A program made the translations under genes and the position numbers. A DNA stretch of 64,000 nucleotides from Candidatus Haiyanarchaeum thermophilum (GTDB lineage Archaea; Nanobdellota; Nanobdellia; JAPDLS01; Haiyanarchaeaceae): the NCBI GenBank assembly GCA_025920425.1, contig JAPDLS010000002.1, forward strand, positions 59,425 through 123,424, read 5' to 3'. Shown here piece after piece: positions 9,910-19,045 of this stretch. How positions within the stretch are numbered: position 1 is the first letter of the stretch; each line of letters opens with the position of its first letter. Below the pieces are notes generated by a model. That model had not been told where the DNA came from, did no database searches, and was given only the letters and a program-made list of their open reading frames with translations.

Positions 9910-10233
9910 TTACCTTACACTTCTTCTCCCTGCCGAAGGAATTTTCCTAGCACTCACGCAGTTGAGGAACTGATTTACTAGATCCATAGCTTCCCTAATA
10001 GTGTATTCTCCGAGAAGCTTCCTATCCCCATTTTCTAATACTCCAAAATGGAGAATCTTATCGTGTTCCTCATCGTACACTACCTCATCTTTTACTACTT
10101 TCGGCATTCCAAGCAATTTTTCGGCTATCGTTCGTCTGAGAAACTCGGATTTCGTAATTCCAAGCTTTCTGCATACGCTTTCCAATTCCTTTAAAAGTTC
10201 TCCTTCAAGTTTTACACTTACTATTTTTTTCAT
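9910..10233 (-). CDS. Ribbon-helix-helix (CopG-like) DNA-binding protein
   Basis: MKKIVSVKLEGELLKELESVCRKLGITKSEFLRRTIAEKLLG. Confidence 0.8.
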   Translation of the reverse strand: MKKIVSVKLEGELLKELESVCRKLGITKSEFLRRTIAEKLLGMPKVVKDEVVYDEEHDKILHFGVLENGDRKLLGEYTIREAMDLVNQFLNCVSARKIPSAGRRSVR

Positions 10234-10263
10234 ACGGTTTGAAAAATTTCTTACATTTAAAAA

Positions 10264-10285
10264 TTTTTCTAAAATTTTAGAAAAA
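10264..10285. promoter_or_regulatory. Perfect 22-bp palindrome, candidate operator
   Basis: TTTTTCTAAAATTTTAGAAAAA is its own reverse complement; ~30 bp upstream of RHH start codon. Confidence 0.5.
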
Positions 10286-10415
10286 ATAAAACCATTTAAT
10301 TTTTTTTAATACAAATTTACAAAAATTTAATTTTTATGACAAAATTAATTCGGTAATATAATTGGTTCTAATTCAGCACATCAAAAACCCACGTTCCTAA
10401 TAGGGAAGAAATAAA

Positions 10416-10425
10416 ACTTTAAATA
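10416..10425 (+). promoter_or_regulatory. Candidate archaeal TATA box for lutB-like gene
   Basis: ACTTTAAATA about 22-31 bp before the ATG at 10447, suggesting a leaderless transcript. Confidence 0.4.
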
Positions 10426-10446
10426 AGCCCCCCTCCAGTTAAGGTT

Positions 10447-11697
10447 ATGAAGATTGAGGAAGTTCTGAAAGAGAAGAAAGCTAGGGTGGTGAAACAGGCC
10501 TTAGCTACAGCAAGCCTCTATTATTTCGATGCTTGGATGAAGAGTGTAGAGGAAGTTGATCTCACTGAGCTTAAGGAGAAGCTAAGGCAAATTAAGGAAT
10601 TTTCGTTGGATCATTTAGGTGAGTTGAAGGAAAAGGCTGTTAATTCCCTCTCTAGGAATGGGATATGTGTTCATGAAGCTAGAGATGCTAGAGAGGCAAA
10701 GAGGATACTACGCGAGCTCATTCCTAGAGGAGAAAAAGTAGTGAAGTCGAAGTCAAATACGATTAGGGAACTTGGGATTGTGGAAGGACTCAGGAGAAGA
10801 AACGAGGTAATAGAGACAGACTTAGGAGACTTCATAGTAGAACTTTGTGGGGAAGAGCCGATTCACTCCATTGTCCCAGGAATCCACATTTCTTTGCAGA
10901 GAATGAAGGAAAAGATCTTTGAGAAATTTGGAAAGAAATTAGGAAGTGTTGAAGAGGTTATTCAGTTTTTGAGGGAGCATATTAGGAGAGCCATCTTCAC
11001 AGCCAATGTAGCTTTGACTGGAGCAAATGCAATTGCTGCTGATGGCTCCATCTTTATAGTAGAGAACGAGGGCAACATTTCCCTCCTTTCTAGAATCCCT
11101 AAAATCCACATCATAGTGGCAGGCATTGAGAAACTTGTTGCTGATTCCCAGTCAGCTCTACGGATCTGTCAAGCTTTAGCTCTCTGGGGTACAGGAGCTG
11201 CAAGTAGCTACATAAATATAATTTCTTCTCCAAGCAAGACCGCAGATCTCGGAACCTTGATCTATGGAGCTCAAGGAGCAAGAGAGGTACATTTAATTTT
11301 GGTGGATAATGGTAGAACCGAGCTCATCCAAAAAGGGTATAAGGAGGCCCTCTACTGTATTAATTGCGGAGCCTGCCTCTACTTTTGCCCAGTCTATAGA
11401 GAGCTTACTACTCACTTCGGAGGTCAAATATTGGGACCTCAAGGAGTGATTAGGAGGGCAGCCAGAGATCTTAAGAAGAATTTCAGAGATCTTTTCTTAT
11501 GTACCAATTGCGGAGCCTGTGAGAAAATTTGTCCAGTAGGAATAGCCATTCCCCACTTGGTTAAGATGTTGAGAGGGAAGGCAAATTCCCAAAAGCTTGA
11601 AATGGAGGCAAATAGGAAGATGATCCAAAACCTAAGAAAAAGTGGAAATCCCTTTAGTAGCGCTAGGGAGAAAATAAAAGAGATATATTGCTGCTGA
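10447..11697 (+). CDS. lutB: LUD-domain 4Fe-4S protein (LutB-like)
   Basis: LUD-type core plus CINCGACLYFCP and CTNCGACEKICPVGI ferredoxin motifs. Confidence 0.8.
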   Translation: MKIEEVLKEKKARVVKQALATASLYYFDAWMKSVEEVDLTELKEKLRQIKEFSLDHLGELKEKAVNSLSRNGICVHEARDAREAKRILRELIPRGEKVVKSKSNTIRELGIVEGLRRRNEVIETDLGDFIVELCGEEPIHSIVPGIHISLQRMKEKIFEKFGKKLGSVEEVIQFLREHIRRAIFTANVALTGANAIAADGSIFIVENEGNISLLSRIPKIHIIVAGIEKLVADSQSALRICQALALWGTGAASSYINIISSPSKTADLGTLIYGAQGAREVHLILVDNGRTELIQKGYKEALYCINCGACLYFCPVYRELTTHFGGQILGPQGVIRRAARDLKKNFRDLFLCTNCGACEKICPVGIAIPHLVKMLRGKANSQKLEMEANRKMIQNLRKSGNPFSSAREKIKEIYCC

Positions 11698-11698
11698 A

Positions 11699-12418
11699 AT
11701 GATATTCCACAAATTTTTTGGGAGAAATACACTCTTTTACCCAGGCTGTCTCCTAAAATTCTTACTTCCAGAACTTAGAGATAAGTACTCCCAAATCCTA
11801 GAAAAAATTGGTTTGGATTTCATTGAACTGGAGAAAATTGAACTTTGCTGTGGCTCTCCAATCTTAAGTGCAGGATATCCTGCAGAGTTTAAGAAAGTAG
11901 CTACCAAGAACTTGGAGCTCTTTAACAAATATGGAGTGGAAAAAATAATTACTGCTTGCCCTGCTTGTTATCGGACTTTGAAGTTCGAATATCCCTTAGT
12001 TGCCTCATCAAATATCCAGGTGGAGCATATCTCGCAAACTATTTTGAGAGCGATGGAGGAGGGCAAACTCAAGTATAAGTCTAGAGGAGGAGTGGTAACC
12101 TATCACGATCCCTGTCACCTTGGGAGATACTCAGGAATCTATGAGGAGCCAAGACAAATTCTAAGAAAGCTTGGATACAAAGTGGTTGAAATGAAATTAA
12201 ACAGAGAATATAGCTTCTGCTGTGGTGGTGGGGGAGGAGTAAAGGCCAATTACCCAAAGTTAGCACTAGAAATAGCTAAGGATAGAGTACTCCAGGCCAT
12301 GGAGGTTGGAGCTGAACTCTTAGTTACTACTTGCCCCATGTGCTACATTTCCTTAAAAGGAGCAAGTGAGGAGTTAAATAATAAAATAAAGGTAGTAGAG
12401 CTTTCAGAAATTTTGTGA
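11699..12418 (+). CDS. CCG-domain Fe-S protein (LutA/HdrB/GlcF-like)
   Basis: Two CCG modules: YPGCLLKF..CCGSPIL..CPACY and DPCHLG..CCGGGGG..CPMCY. Confidence 0.85.
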   Translation: MIFHKFFGRNTLFYPGCLLKFLLPELRDKYSQILEKIGLDFIELEKIELCCGSPILSAGYPAEFKKVATKNLELFNKYGVEKIITACPACYRTLKFEYPLVASSNIQVEHISQTILRAMEEGKLKYKSRGGVVTYHDPCHLGRYSGIYEEPRQILRKLGYKVVEMKLNREYSFCCGGGGGVKANYPKLALEIAKDRVLQAMEVGAELLVTTCPMCYISLKGASEELNNKIKVVELSEIL

Positions 12419-12465
12419 AATTTGGAAAGATACAGCATCCAGGCTTTCTAAAAAGATGATAAAAT

Positions 12466-12559
12466 GCGGGGGCTGGGATTCGAACCCAGGAAGGCACTAA
12501 GCCATCAGGTTTCACAGAGCTCTTGAGCCTGACCCCTTTGACCGCTTGGGTACCCCCGC
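12466..12559 (-). tRNA. tRNA-Leu (CAA), class II, with probable ~11-nt intron
   Basis: GCGGGGG/CCCCCGC acceptor, TTCGAAT T-loop, TCAGG/CCTGA anticodon stem enclosing 18 nt (7-nt loop CTCAAG.A plus ~11 nt). Confidence 0.88.
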
Positions 12560-12593
12560 TTAGAGTTTAAAATGTATCAAGATTTTTTAATTC

Positions 12594-13250
12594 TTATCTT
12601 AGCTTAAAGACTGGCTCCCCAATTATTGGATGTTCAAGTGCTAGGATATTATTTTCTACGAGCACTCTTCCCCATTCATTTAATATATTTCTATCTATTC
12701 CAAGCACCCTCGAAGCCTCACTTAAGCTCACTCTCTTATTCATCTCCACTAGCTTCAAGAACTCCCTAACCTTCTCCTCCACCTTCTCCCTACTTACCAA
12801 CAAGTTCTCATCCATTAAGTTTCTGAAATCCACATTTTCCAAGTTCTTCGTGAGGAGGAATAGATTATCGGTCAGTAGCTTAAAGTTTTCACCAGCCACT
12901 ATGGTTTTTTCCCCACTAGCTTGGAGTTGAAGCAATTCTTCCCTAATCTTCTCCAATTCTATTTTCCTAGATGGAGGAGGCCTAACTTCTGTTTTTATCT
13001 CTACCTTTCCCTCTTTCCTCTCCTCATACTTCTCCTCCTTCTCCGGAAGGAGAGCTAGCAGATCCTCAAGGATTTCCTCGATCTCCGAGAATTTCTCTAA
13101 GATAAGTAACTTCCTACTCCACCTGAGTTCCCTAAATCTTTCCATGGCCTCTACATTTGCTCTAAGCTCCCTTACAAGTTCATCCAGTTTGAAGGCTTTT
13201 CTCAGAAGTTCTGGAGAATCTCCAATTCTGATGAAGTAATCTTCCTCCAT
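12594..13250 (-). CDS. Coiled-coil protein with C-terminal winged-helix-like segment
   Basis: 218 aa; C-terminal VSLSEASRVLGIDRNILNEWGRVLVENNILAL. Confidence 0.65.
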   Translation of the reverse strand: MEEDYFIRIGDSPELLRKAFKLDELVRELRANVEAMERFRELRWSRKLLILEKFSEIEEILEDLLALLPEKEEKYEERKEGKVEIKTEVRPPPSRKIELEKIREELLQLQASGEKTIVAGENFKLLTDNLFLLTKNLENVDFRNLMDENLLVSREKVEEKVREFLKLVEMNKRVSLSEASRVLGIDRNILNEWGRVLVENNILALEHPIIGEPVFKLR

Positions 13251-13289
13251 TTAGAGAAATTTATAAATTAGGATATAATAAATTTTCTA

Positions 13290-13529
13290 ATGGAGGAGCT
13301 CAGAAAGAAGAGAGAGGTTCTAAAGCTCTTGACGAAGAACCTAGAACTTATGAATCTCAATCAACTTCTCGCTCTAATAAAGAGATTTAATGGTGGCGTG
13401 GAGCTGAATTCGCTAGCAGAGCTAGTGAATATCTCTCCTGAACTTATGTTGAGGGAAATACTTTTCTTAGAGAGAACTGGAAAGGTGAGACTTACCAAGG
13501 AGGGAAAAGTTATTTATAGAAAAGCCTAA
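13290..13529 (+). CDS. Small winged-helix-like protein
   Basis: 79 aa; LAELVNISPELMLREILFLERTGKVRLTKEGKVIYRKA. Confidence 0.6.
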   Translation: MEELRKKREVLKLLTKNLELMNLNQLLALIKRFNGGVELNSLAELVNISPELMLREILFLERTGKVRLTKEGKVIYRKA

Positions 13530-14268
13530 ACATTCTCTCCACTAGACTCTCCTTCCTCTTCATTCCCAGATAGCACAGCACAGCATCATTGAAATCTCTA
13601 GAAGCCCTTGCTCTGGGAAAAATCTCCACTACTGGAGAAAGATATTCGGTAGCTTCACTGACCTTAGGATCTTCATTTATTACCCCAATTATTTCCTTTC
13701 CAAGGAATTTCTTAAGTTGATCTAGAAGCAATCCAAACCTCTTATTATATTTATTGATTATTATTCCTCTCACCTCCTTTCCAAGCTGGGAGCAGAGCTC
13801 AAGTAGCTTTAAAGTTTCACCTATAGAGGCTACATCTTGAGTAGTGATTCCAAGCACTTCATCACTAGCTTCGATACATGCCAATAAATTCTCATTTATT
13901 CCAGCAGGGGTGTCGAGAATGATGTAATCAAATAGATCTCTAATCTTCTCTAAAGTATTTGACAATCCCTTAGCCTTTACCTTCATGATCAGTTCGTAAT
14001 CGATGCTTCCAGGAAGGATCTTAAGTCCAGATTTGGGGTGGAGATAAATTGCATCTAATACTTTCTTCCTGTTGAGCATCACGTGATGTAATGTATTTGC
14101 GTTTTTCAGATCTATTCCGAATTGCATAGCTAAATTGGCCCCACTCAAGTTTCCATCGATCACTAAAGTATTGTATCCTAAGCTGGAGAGGAGATATGAG
14201 AAATTGGCAGCACAAGTAGTCTTACCCACCCCTCCCTTGATGGAGGAGAAAGCTATTACCTTTCCCAT
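13510..14268 (-). CDS. MinD/ParA family P-loop ATPase
   Basis: MGKVIAFSSIKGGVGKTTCAANFSYLLSSLGYNTLVIDGNLSGANL deviant Walker A. Confidence 0.92.
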   Translation of the reverse strand: MGKVIAFSSIKGGVGKTTCAANFSYLLSSLGYNTLVIDGNLSGANLAMQFGIDLKNANTLHHVMLNRKKVLDAIYLHPKSGLKILPGSIDYELIMKVKAKGLSNTLEKIRDLFDYIILDTPAGINENLLACIEASDEVLGITTQDVASIGETLKLLELCSQLGKEVRGIIINKYNKRFGLLLDQLKKFLGKEIIGVINEDPKVSEATEYLSPVVEIFPRARASRDFNDAVLCYLGMKRKESLVERMFRLFYK

Positions 14269-14310
14269 AACAAAAATGGAACGACACCCACATAAATTTT
14301 TTACTATTCC

Positions 14311-14622
14311 CTAACTCTTGAGTTTCTCCTCCACTTCCTTGATTAGCTTGATAGCTTTCCTTAGCTCTTCCCTCCCCTTCTTCGTTAAATAGTAATATCT
14401 CCTCCTTCCAAGTTTCCTACTCTTAACATATCCCCTGAATTGTAGCAGGTAAAGCACCTTATAGCATGTAATCCTGCTCGGAGAAAATCCAAAGCTAGAG
14501 AGCTCATTCCTGAGCACATATGCATGCATCGGCCTCTTACTTAGGAGCTTTAAGATCCAGATCCACAAGGTTTCAGTAGTTAAGTTTCTCCATAACCTCA
14601 GAATTTCCCTAGATCTCTCCAT
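14311..14622 (-). CDS. PadR-like winged-helix transcriptional regulator
   Basis: WIWILKLLSKRPMHAYVLRNELSS...GYVKSRKLGRRRYYYLTKKGREEL. Confidence 0.8.
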   Translation of the reverse strand: MERSREILRLWRNLTTETLWIWILKLLSKRPMHAYVLRNELSSFGFSPSRITCYKVLYLLQFRGYVKSRKLGRRRYYYLTKKGREELRKAIKLIKEVEEKLKS

Positions 14623-14669
14623 TTAAACATGAAAAAATTTTAATTTTAAATATTTTCTCTATAGAAAAT

Positions 14670-15746
14670 ATGATTAAGGTAGGAATAATTGGAGTAGGCA
14701 ATTGTGCAGCAGCCTTGGTGCAAGGAGTCGAGTACTATAGGAAGAGCAGGGTAAAAATTGGTCTGATCAAGGAGAGAATAGGAAAATATAGAGTATCAGA
14801 TATAGATTTTGTGAGCGCATTCGATGTAGACGTAAATAAGGTTGGGAAGAAGCTCTCAGAAGCCATTTTTACTATGCCAAATTCAGTGAGTTGGGTAAAG
14901 AAGATCTCGGTTGGAAAAGATGTGATAGTGAAAGAGAGCCCAGTGCTAGATGGAGTTGGGAGATATTTGGGAAAAGTTGTCAAGCCTAAGAAATCCAATA
15001 AAACCTTACATGAGCTTAAGAAAGAAATCCTTAAGGAGCTTGAAACTACTGGCACTGAGATCTTGATCAATTACTTGCCTGTAGGAGCCAGAAGAGCTAC
15101 AGAATTCTGGGCTTCAATAGCATTGGAAGCAGGCTGCGGCTTCATTAACTCCATCCCAGTATTTATTGCTTCTAATCCCAAATGGGCCAAGAAATTTGAG
15201 GAGGAGAATTTACCAGTCATAGGAGATGATATCAAGAGCCAAGTGGGAGCTACAATTATCCATAGGGCACTCACCCAGCTCTGCATCCTGAGAGGGGCTA
15301 AGATAAATAGGACTTATCAGATCAACGTGGGAGGAAATACAGATTTTCTAAACATGCTGGAGAGGGAAAGATTGTATTTCAAAAAGATTTCAAAGACAGA
15401 AGCTGTCCGCAGCTTGATTCGAGGAATTAGAGATGAAGATATATATGTGGGGCCAAGTGATTTCATCCCGTTTTTAGGAAATACTAAGCTTGCATTCATT
15501 AGAATAGATGGAAGCATGTTCGCAGGAATTCCCTTCACCATAGAGTTGAAACTTGAGGTAGACGATAAGGCTAATTCCGCTGGAGCAGCTGTAGATGCAA
15601 TTAGATACTGTAAACTGGCTTTAGATAGGGGAATAGGAGGGGCATTGATAGGCCCAAGTGCTTGGCTCATGAAACATCCTCCTATCTTCTATACGGATGA
15701 GGATGCCTTCAAGCTAGCTGAAGCTTTTGAGAGAGATACCCAATAG
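14670..15746 (+). CDS. ino1: Inositol-1-phosphate synthase family
   Basis: MIKVGIIGVGNCAAALVQGVEYY..., FINSIPVFIA, GDDIKSQVGATIIHR. Confidence 0.93.
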   Translation: MIKVGIIGVGNCAAALVQGVEYYRKSRVKIGLIKERIGKYRVSDIDFVSAFDVDVNKVGKKLSEAIFTMPNSVSWVKKISVGKDVIVKESPVLDGVGRYLGKVVKPKKSNKTLHELKKEILKELETTGTEILINYLPVGARRATEFWASIALEAGCGFINSIPVFIASNPKWAKKFEEENLPVIGDDIKSQVGATIIHRALTQLCILRGAKINRTYQINVGGNTDFLNMLERERLYFKKISKTEAVRSLIRGIRDEDIYVGPSDFIPFLGNTKLAFIRIDGSMFAGIPFTIELKLEVDDKANSAGAAVDAIRYCKLALDRGIGGALIGPSAWLMKHPPIFYTDEDAFKLAEAFERDTQ

Positions 15747-15808
15747 AATTGCTCAGCAAACCATTATTCTCCTCCTTAATCACTCTAAACTCTAGACATG
15801 AAGCTACT

Positions 15809-15880
<72 letters not shown>

Positions 15881-15882
15881 AT

Positions 15883-16160
15883 GCGGTGGGCACCATGGAT
15901 GGGTGAAATTCAGCTATGAGCTTGTTCAAGCCTTGGCTCCCCCCTGCACCCCCATAAGCACCCATGGAGTGCGCTTAGGGTTGCTTCCTTCCGGACCTGG
16001 CCCGGTTCACGCATCCATAGGTCCTATGGGACAAGAGCTCATCGTTACAGCTTGAGGCCCATAACTGAACTCCACCGCTCCATGGCTTCGACCCGTGAGG
16101 GCTTCGGTCGGAGCATTTCGCTCCTTAAGGGCCTGCCCTAGGCCCCGTCTAGCCCACCGC
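15883..16160 (-). ncRNA. Archaeal SRP 7S RNA
   Basis: Reverse complement contains the helix 8 core GTGAACCGGGCCAGGTCCGGAAGGAAGCAACCCTAAGC; closing GCGGTGGGC/GCCCACCGC terminal helix; GC-rich relative to surroundings. Confidence 0.95.
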
Positions 16161-16164
16161 AATA

Positions 16165-17118
16165 CTAAGGACTAATTTTCCTCTTATAAAATTTTAGGAG
16201 AACTAGGACTGCGATTGGAAGCAATAGGATAAAGTGGAGTTCATCTAGCTCCTCCACTATATAAATCCCAAATGGACCTGGATTCACATATACGTTATAG
16301 GAAAAGTTTATTTCCTTGTTTAGGTTGTCGCATCCTCCAAAGCTCAGATCCTTGATTAGGATTCTTATCCTCCCTTGCACATTGGGAAAGAGAGGAGTAA
16401 ATGAGTGTTTCCAAACTAAAGACTCTCCTCCAGCTAATGAGAAATTAGTTGTCTGGAGTTCAGAAGTTTGATAACTATTTTCAGGAGTACTCGAAATTAT
16501 GAGGAAAGCAGTTGGATCTTGGCTGATGTTAATACTATAATTTAGTTCTTGCTCTCCAGCATTTCTCAATGCATAGGAAAGGGCATGATCGATTCCGAAG
16601 AGCATATCATAGCTCTGAGCAGCACTATAGTGTTCTCCTCCAGCATCTTTGCTAATAGTCCAAGAGAGGATTGGATTGATCTCTAGCTCCCCATAAGGGC
16701 TTGTAGGAGAAAAGCTCCCGGTAGTTCTAAGCTCAGTTATTTCAGTTTCAGTAGAATAGTAGAATACCGAGAATTCATAAGGGATCTGTGAACCCAATGC
16801 ATGGCATTGCATTCTCTCCATCCATCTAAAGGAGAACAAGGTGACATATCCACTCTTGATTGAGCTAGGTATTATCTGTGGAGTAGCATAGAGGCCTCCA
16901 GAGCTGAGGGTAGCATTGATTATCTCAGCACTAATGCTCCCATTATTCTTCACATAAAAGATCACCTCAGGCACATTATGAATATAGGCATACTTTACTA
17001 CTACTGCTTCAGGAATCAGATGAGCGACTTTTACTATGATGCTTCCATATTCTCCTTGAGCAAAAACCAAATCGATCAGGAGGAGCCCAAATGCGATGAG
17101 GAGAAATCTAGGCTTCAT
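16165..17118 (-). CDS. Secreted/membrane-anchored extracytoplasmic protein
   Basis: Signal peptide MKPRFLLIAFGLLLIDLVFAQ, N-glycosylation-like sequons, C-terminal TM and basic tail (LLLPIAVLVLLKFYKRKISP). Confidence 0.75.
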   Translation of the reverse strand: MKPRFLLIAFGLLLIDLVFAQGEYGSIIVKVAHLIPEAVVVKYAYIHNVPEVIFYVKNNGSISAEIINATLSSGGLYATPQIIPSSIKSGYVTLFSFRWMERMQCHALGSQIPYEFSVFYYSTETEITELRTTGSFSPTSPYGELEINPILSWTISKDAGGEHYSAAQSYDMLFGIDHALSYALRNAGEQELNYSINISQDPTAFLIISSTPENSYQTSELQTTNFSLAGGESLVWKHSFTPLFPNVQGRIRILIKDLSFGGCDNLNKEINFSYNVYVNPGPFGIYIVEELDELHFILLLPIAVLVLLKFYKRKISP

Positions 17119-18220
17119 CTTTTCCAAATTTAATCACTCGCAATCTCCTATCCCCTCTTACCCTACTTTCCCTTCCTCCTATTATCTTCACTCCATATTT
17201 CCTGCATAGATTGTAAAGCCCTTCATCCACTACTGAGTCAACGAGGATTGTATGGGGTCTTAAGCTTGGAAGGACGCTTTCCAGCTTATCTAACGGTACT
17301 CTAGCTACTATATTCAATTTCTCATCGAGCAGCAGAGCACCTTCCGAGTTTGCTATTTCATTGAAGAGATTTCTCAACTTCAGGAATTTTCCCTTCCTCC
17401 TCTTTAAATATTCTTCCACTTTAATCCTGGATTTTAGGCATTTGAAGATCTCCTTTTTAGTAAGCTCCTCCACCTCCTTTCCGGGAGGAGCAAAAGCTAT
17501 ATAGCTCGCTTTCGCTCTCCTCAAGAAATTATCTACTATCATCCTCCCTCCCCTATCCCCATCTACAAACAAAGTCACTTCCTTCCTCTTACTAAGTTCT
17601 ACAATAGTATTTGGGATGTTTATCCCATCAAGTCCTATTACATTCTTGAAACCATTTTTCAGTAAGTTGATGACATCTGCCCTTCCCTCCACTACTATTA
17701 TCTCCTTGCTTTCCTCGATCTCAGGCCCTGCCGGAAGTCTTTCCTCAGAATATTCGATAAGCTCTCCCTCCTTGCTGAGTTCTTCCAGCTTCTTGATCAG
17801 TTCCTTCGAGGCAGGTGTCTCTTGAGTGAGATGGGAGAGGATCTCTCTAGCTCTATCTATTATATAACTTCTCTTCCCAACCCTCACATCCTCTACTCTT
17901 CTCACCTTGAATTTAGCAGCATATGGCCCAATTTTTTCGATTGTCTCGATAGCTGCAGCTACTAGCGAAGTTTCTATCCTATCTAAGCTAGATGGGATCC
18001 TTACCTCTCCAATGCTTTTCTCCCCTTGGTAGGTGATCTCCACCTCGATCCTTCCAATCTTCCCAGATTCCTGCAAATTCCTTAGCTCTAGATCCTCCCC
18101 CAGTAGCCCTTCGGTTTGACCAAAGATAGCCCCAATTACATCAGGTTTTGCTACATTTCCATCCACTTCAAATTCAGCGATGATAAAATATTTAATCGAT
18201 GAAGGCGCAACCTTCGCCAT
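17108..18220 (-). CDS. dnaG: Archaeal DnaG-type primase (TOPRIM)
   Basis: MAKVAPSSIKYFIIAEFEVDGNVAKPDVIGAIFGQTEGLLG; TOPRIM IIVVEGRADVINLLKNG..VTLFVDGDRGG; start chosen at internal Met (ORF opens at 18232). Confidence 0.93.
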   Translation of the reverse strand: MAKVAPSSIKYFIIAEFEVDGNVAKPDVIGAIFGQTEGLLGEDLELRNLQESGKIGRIEVEITYQGEKSIGEVRIPSSLDRIETSLVAAAIETIEKIGPYAAKFKVRRVEDVRVGKRSYIIDRAREILSHLTQETPASKELIKKLEELSKEGELIEYSEERLPAGPEIEESKEIIVVEGRADVINLLKNGFKNVIGLDGINIPNTIVELSKRKEVTLFVDGDRGGRMIVDNFLRRAKASYIAFAPPGKEVEELTKKEIFKCLKSRIKVEEYLKRRKGKFLKLRNLFNEIANSEGALLLDEKLNIVARVPLDKLESVLPSLRPHTILVDSVVDEGLYNLCRKYGVKIIGGRESRVRGDRRLRVIKFGKDEA

Positions 18221-18545
18221 ACATATCACCAAGTTTCCTCAACTCCTCCACTTTCCTTATTCCAAATCTAGAGAGCTCTTTATAAAAACTCAAATCAAGC
18301 TTTACTCCACTATTCTGAAGGTAACTCACTATTTCTTTAAACTTTTTCCTACCTTCTTTATCCCTATCTAGGAGTACAATTGCTCTCCTCACTCTCAATT
18401 TGAAGAGAGGGAGGTTCGAGACCTTGAGGACGTGAGTTATCCCAAATTTTCTTAAGGCCAACTCATCCTTTTCTCCCTCAACCAGTACTACACTCTCCTC
18501 AGCCTCACTTCTTAACCTCTGAATCCATAAAAGCAATTCTTTCAT
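18192..18545 (-). CDS. Small TOPRIM-domain protein
   Basis: ESVVLVEGEKDELALRKFG...AIVLLDRDKEGRK. Confidence 0.8.
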   Translation of the reverse strand: MKELLLWIQRLRSEAEESVVLVEGEKDELALRKFGITHVLKVSNLPLFKLRVRRAIVLLDRDKEGRKKFKEIVSYLQNSGVKLDLSFYKELSRFGIRKVEELRKLGDMYGEGCAFID

Positions 18546-19045
18546 TTTAATACGATCCCCTTCAGGTTCAGAAATGCCTTGATCTCATTTTCGATGAGGT
18601 CTAGTTCCTCTTCAAGCTTCATCCTCCAGCTCTCTAATGTCCCCCTATAAAAAGATTTTTCATACATCACTCTCAAAGGGGAAAAAATGCTTTTGAAGAA
18701 GTTTCTATAATCCCTAATCAACTTCGTCTTAAATTTGGCATCAGCCTCACATTTATCCATTCTCACCTTCGACCCATCTTTCATCACTTCCACCTTCACC
18801 CATTTTCCAACGAATAGATTCATCATGATTTGAAATCTCGTATAGGAATCCACATCTTTTACACATTCCCAATTTACCTCAACCTCCTTTGAACCATCCA
18901 TCGCCTCCTTTTGCCTATAGAGGATCTCATTCACTTTATATCCGAAAGCCTCAAATAGCTTATGCAGGTACCCATAATATTCTCCGAGATCGAGCAGACC
19001 TGCAAATACAACTCTTGTGCTCTTCCTTGGCTCCTCCACACTCAT
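18542..19045 (-). CDS. Hypothetical protein, paralog of 19042..19542
   Basis: 167 aa; shared pattern VxWxCxKxxDxYTxFxI, FxGTLExxxxxxxEExxxIENEIKxFLNL. Confidence 0.75.
   Translation of the reverse strand: MSVEEPRKSTRVVFAGLLDLGEYYGYLHKLFEAFGYKVNEILYRQKEAMDGSKEVEVNWECVKDVDSYTRFQIMMNLFVGKWVKVEVMKDGSKVRMDKCEADAKFKTKLIRDYRNFFKSIFSPLRVMYEKSFYRGTLESWRMKLEEELDLIENEIKAFLNLKGIVLK

Noticed and set aside
10234-10446. AT-rich region considered as a replication origin
   Set aside because: No Orc1/Cdc6 gene or recognisable ORB repeats nearby; a single palindrome better fits a regulatory site.
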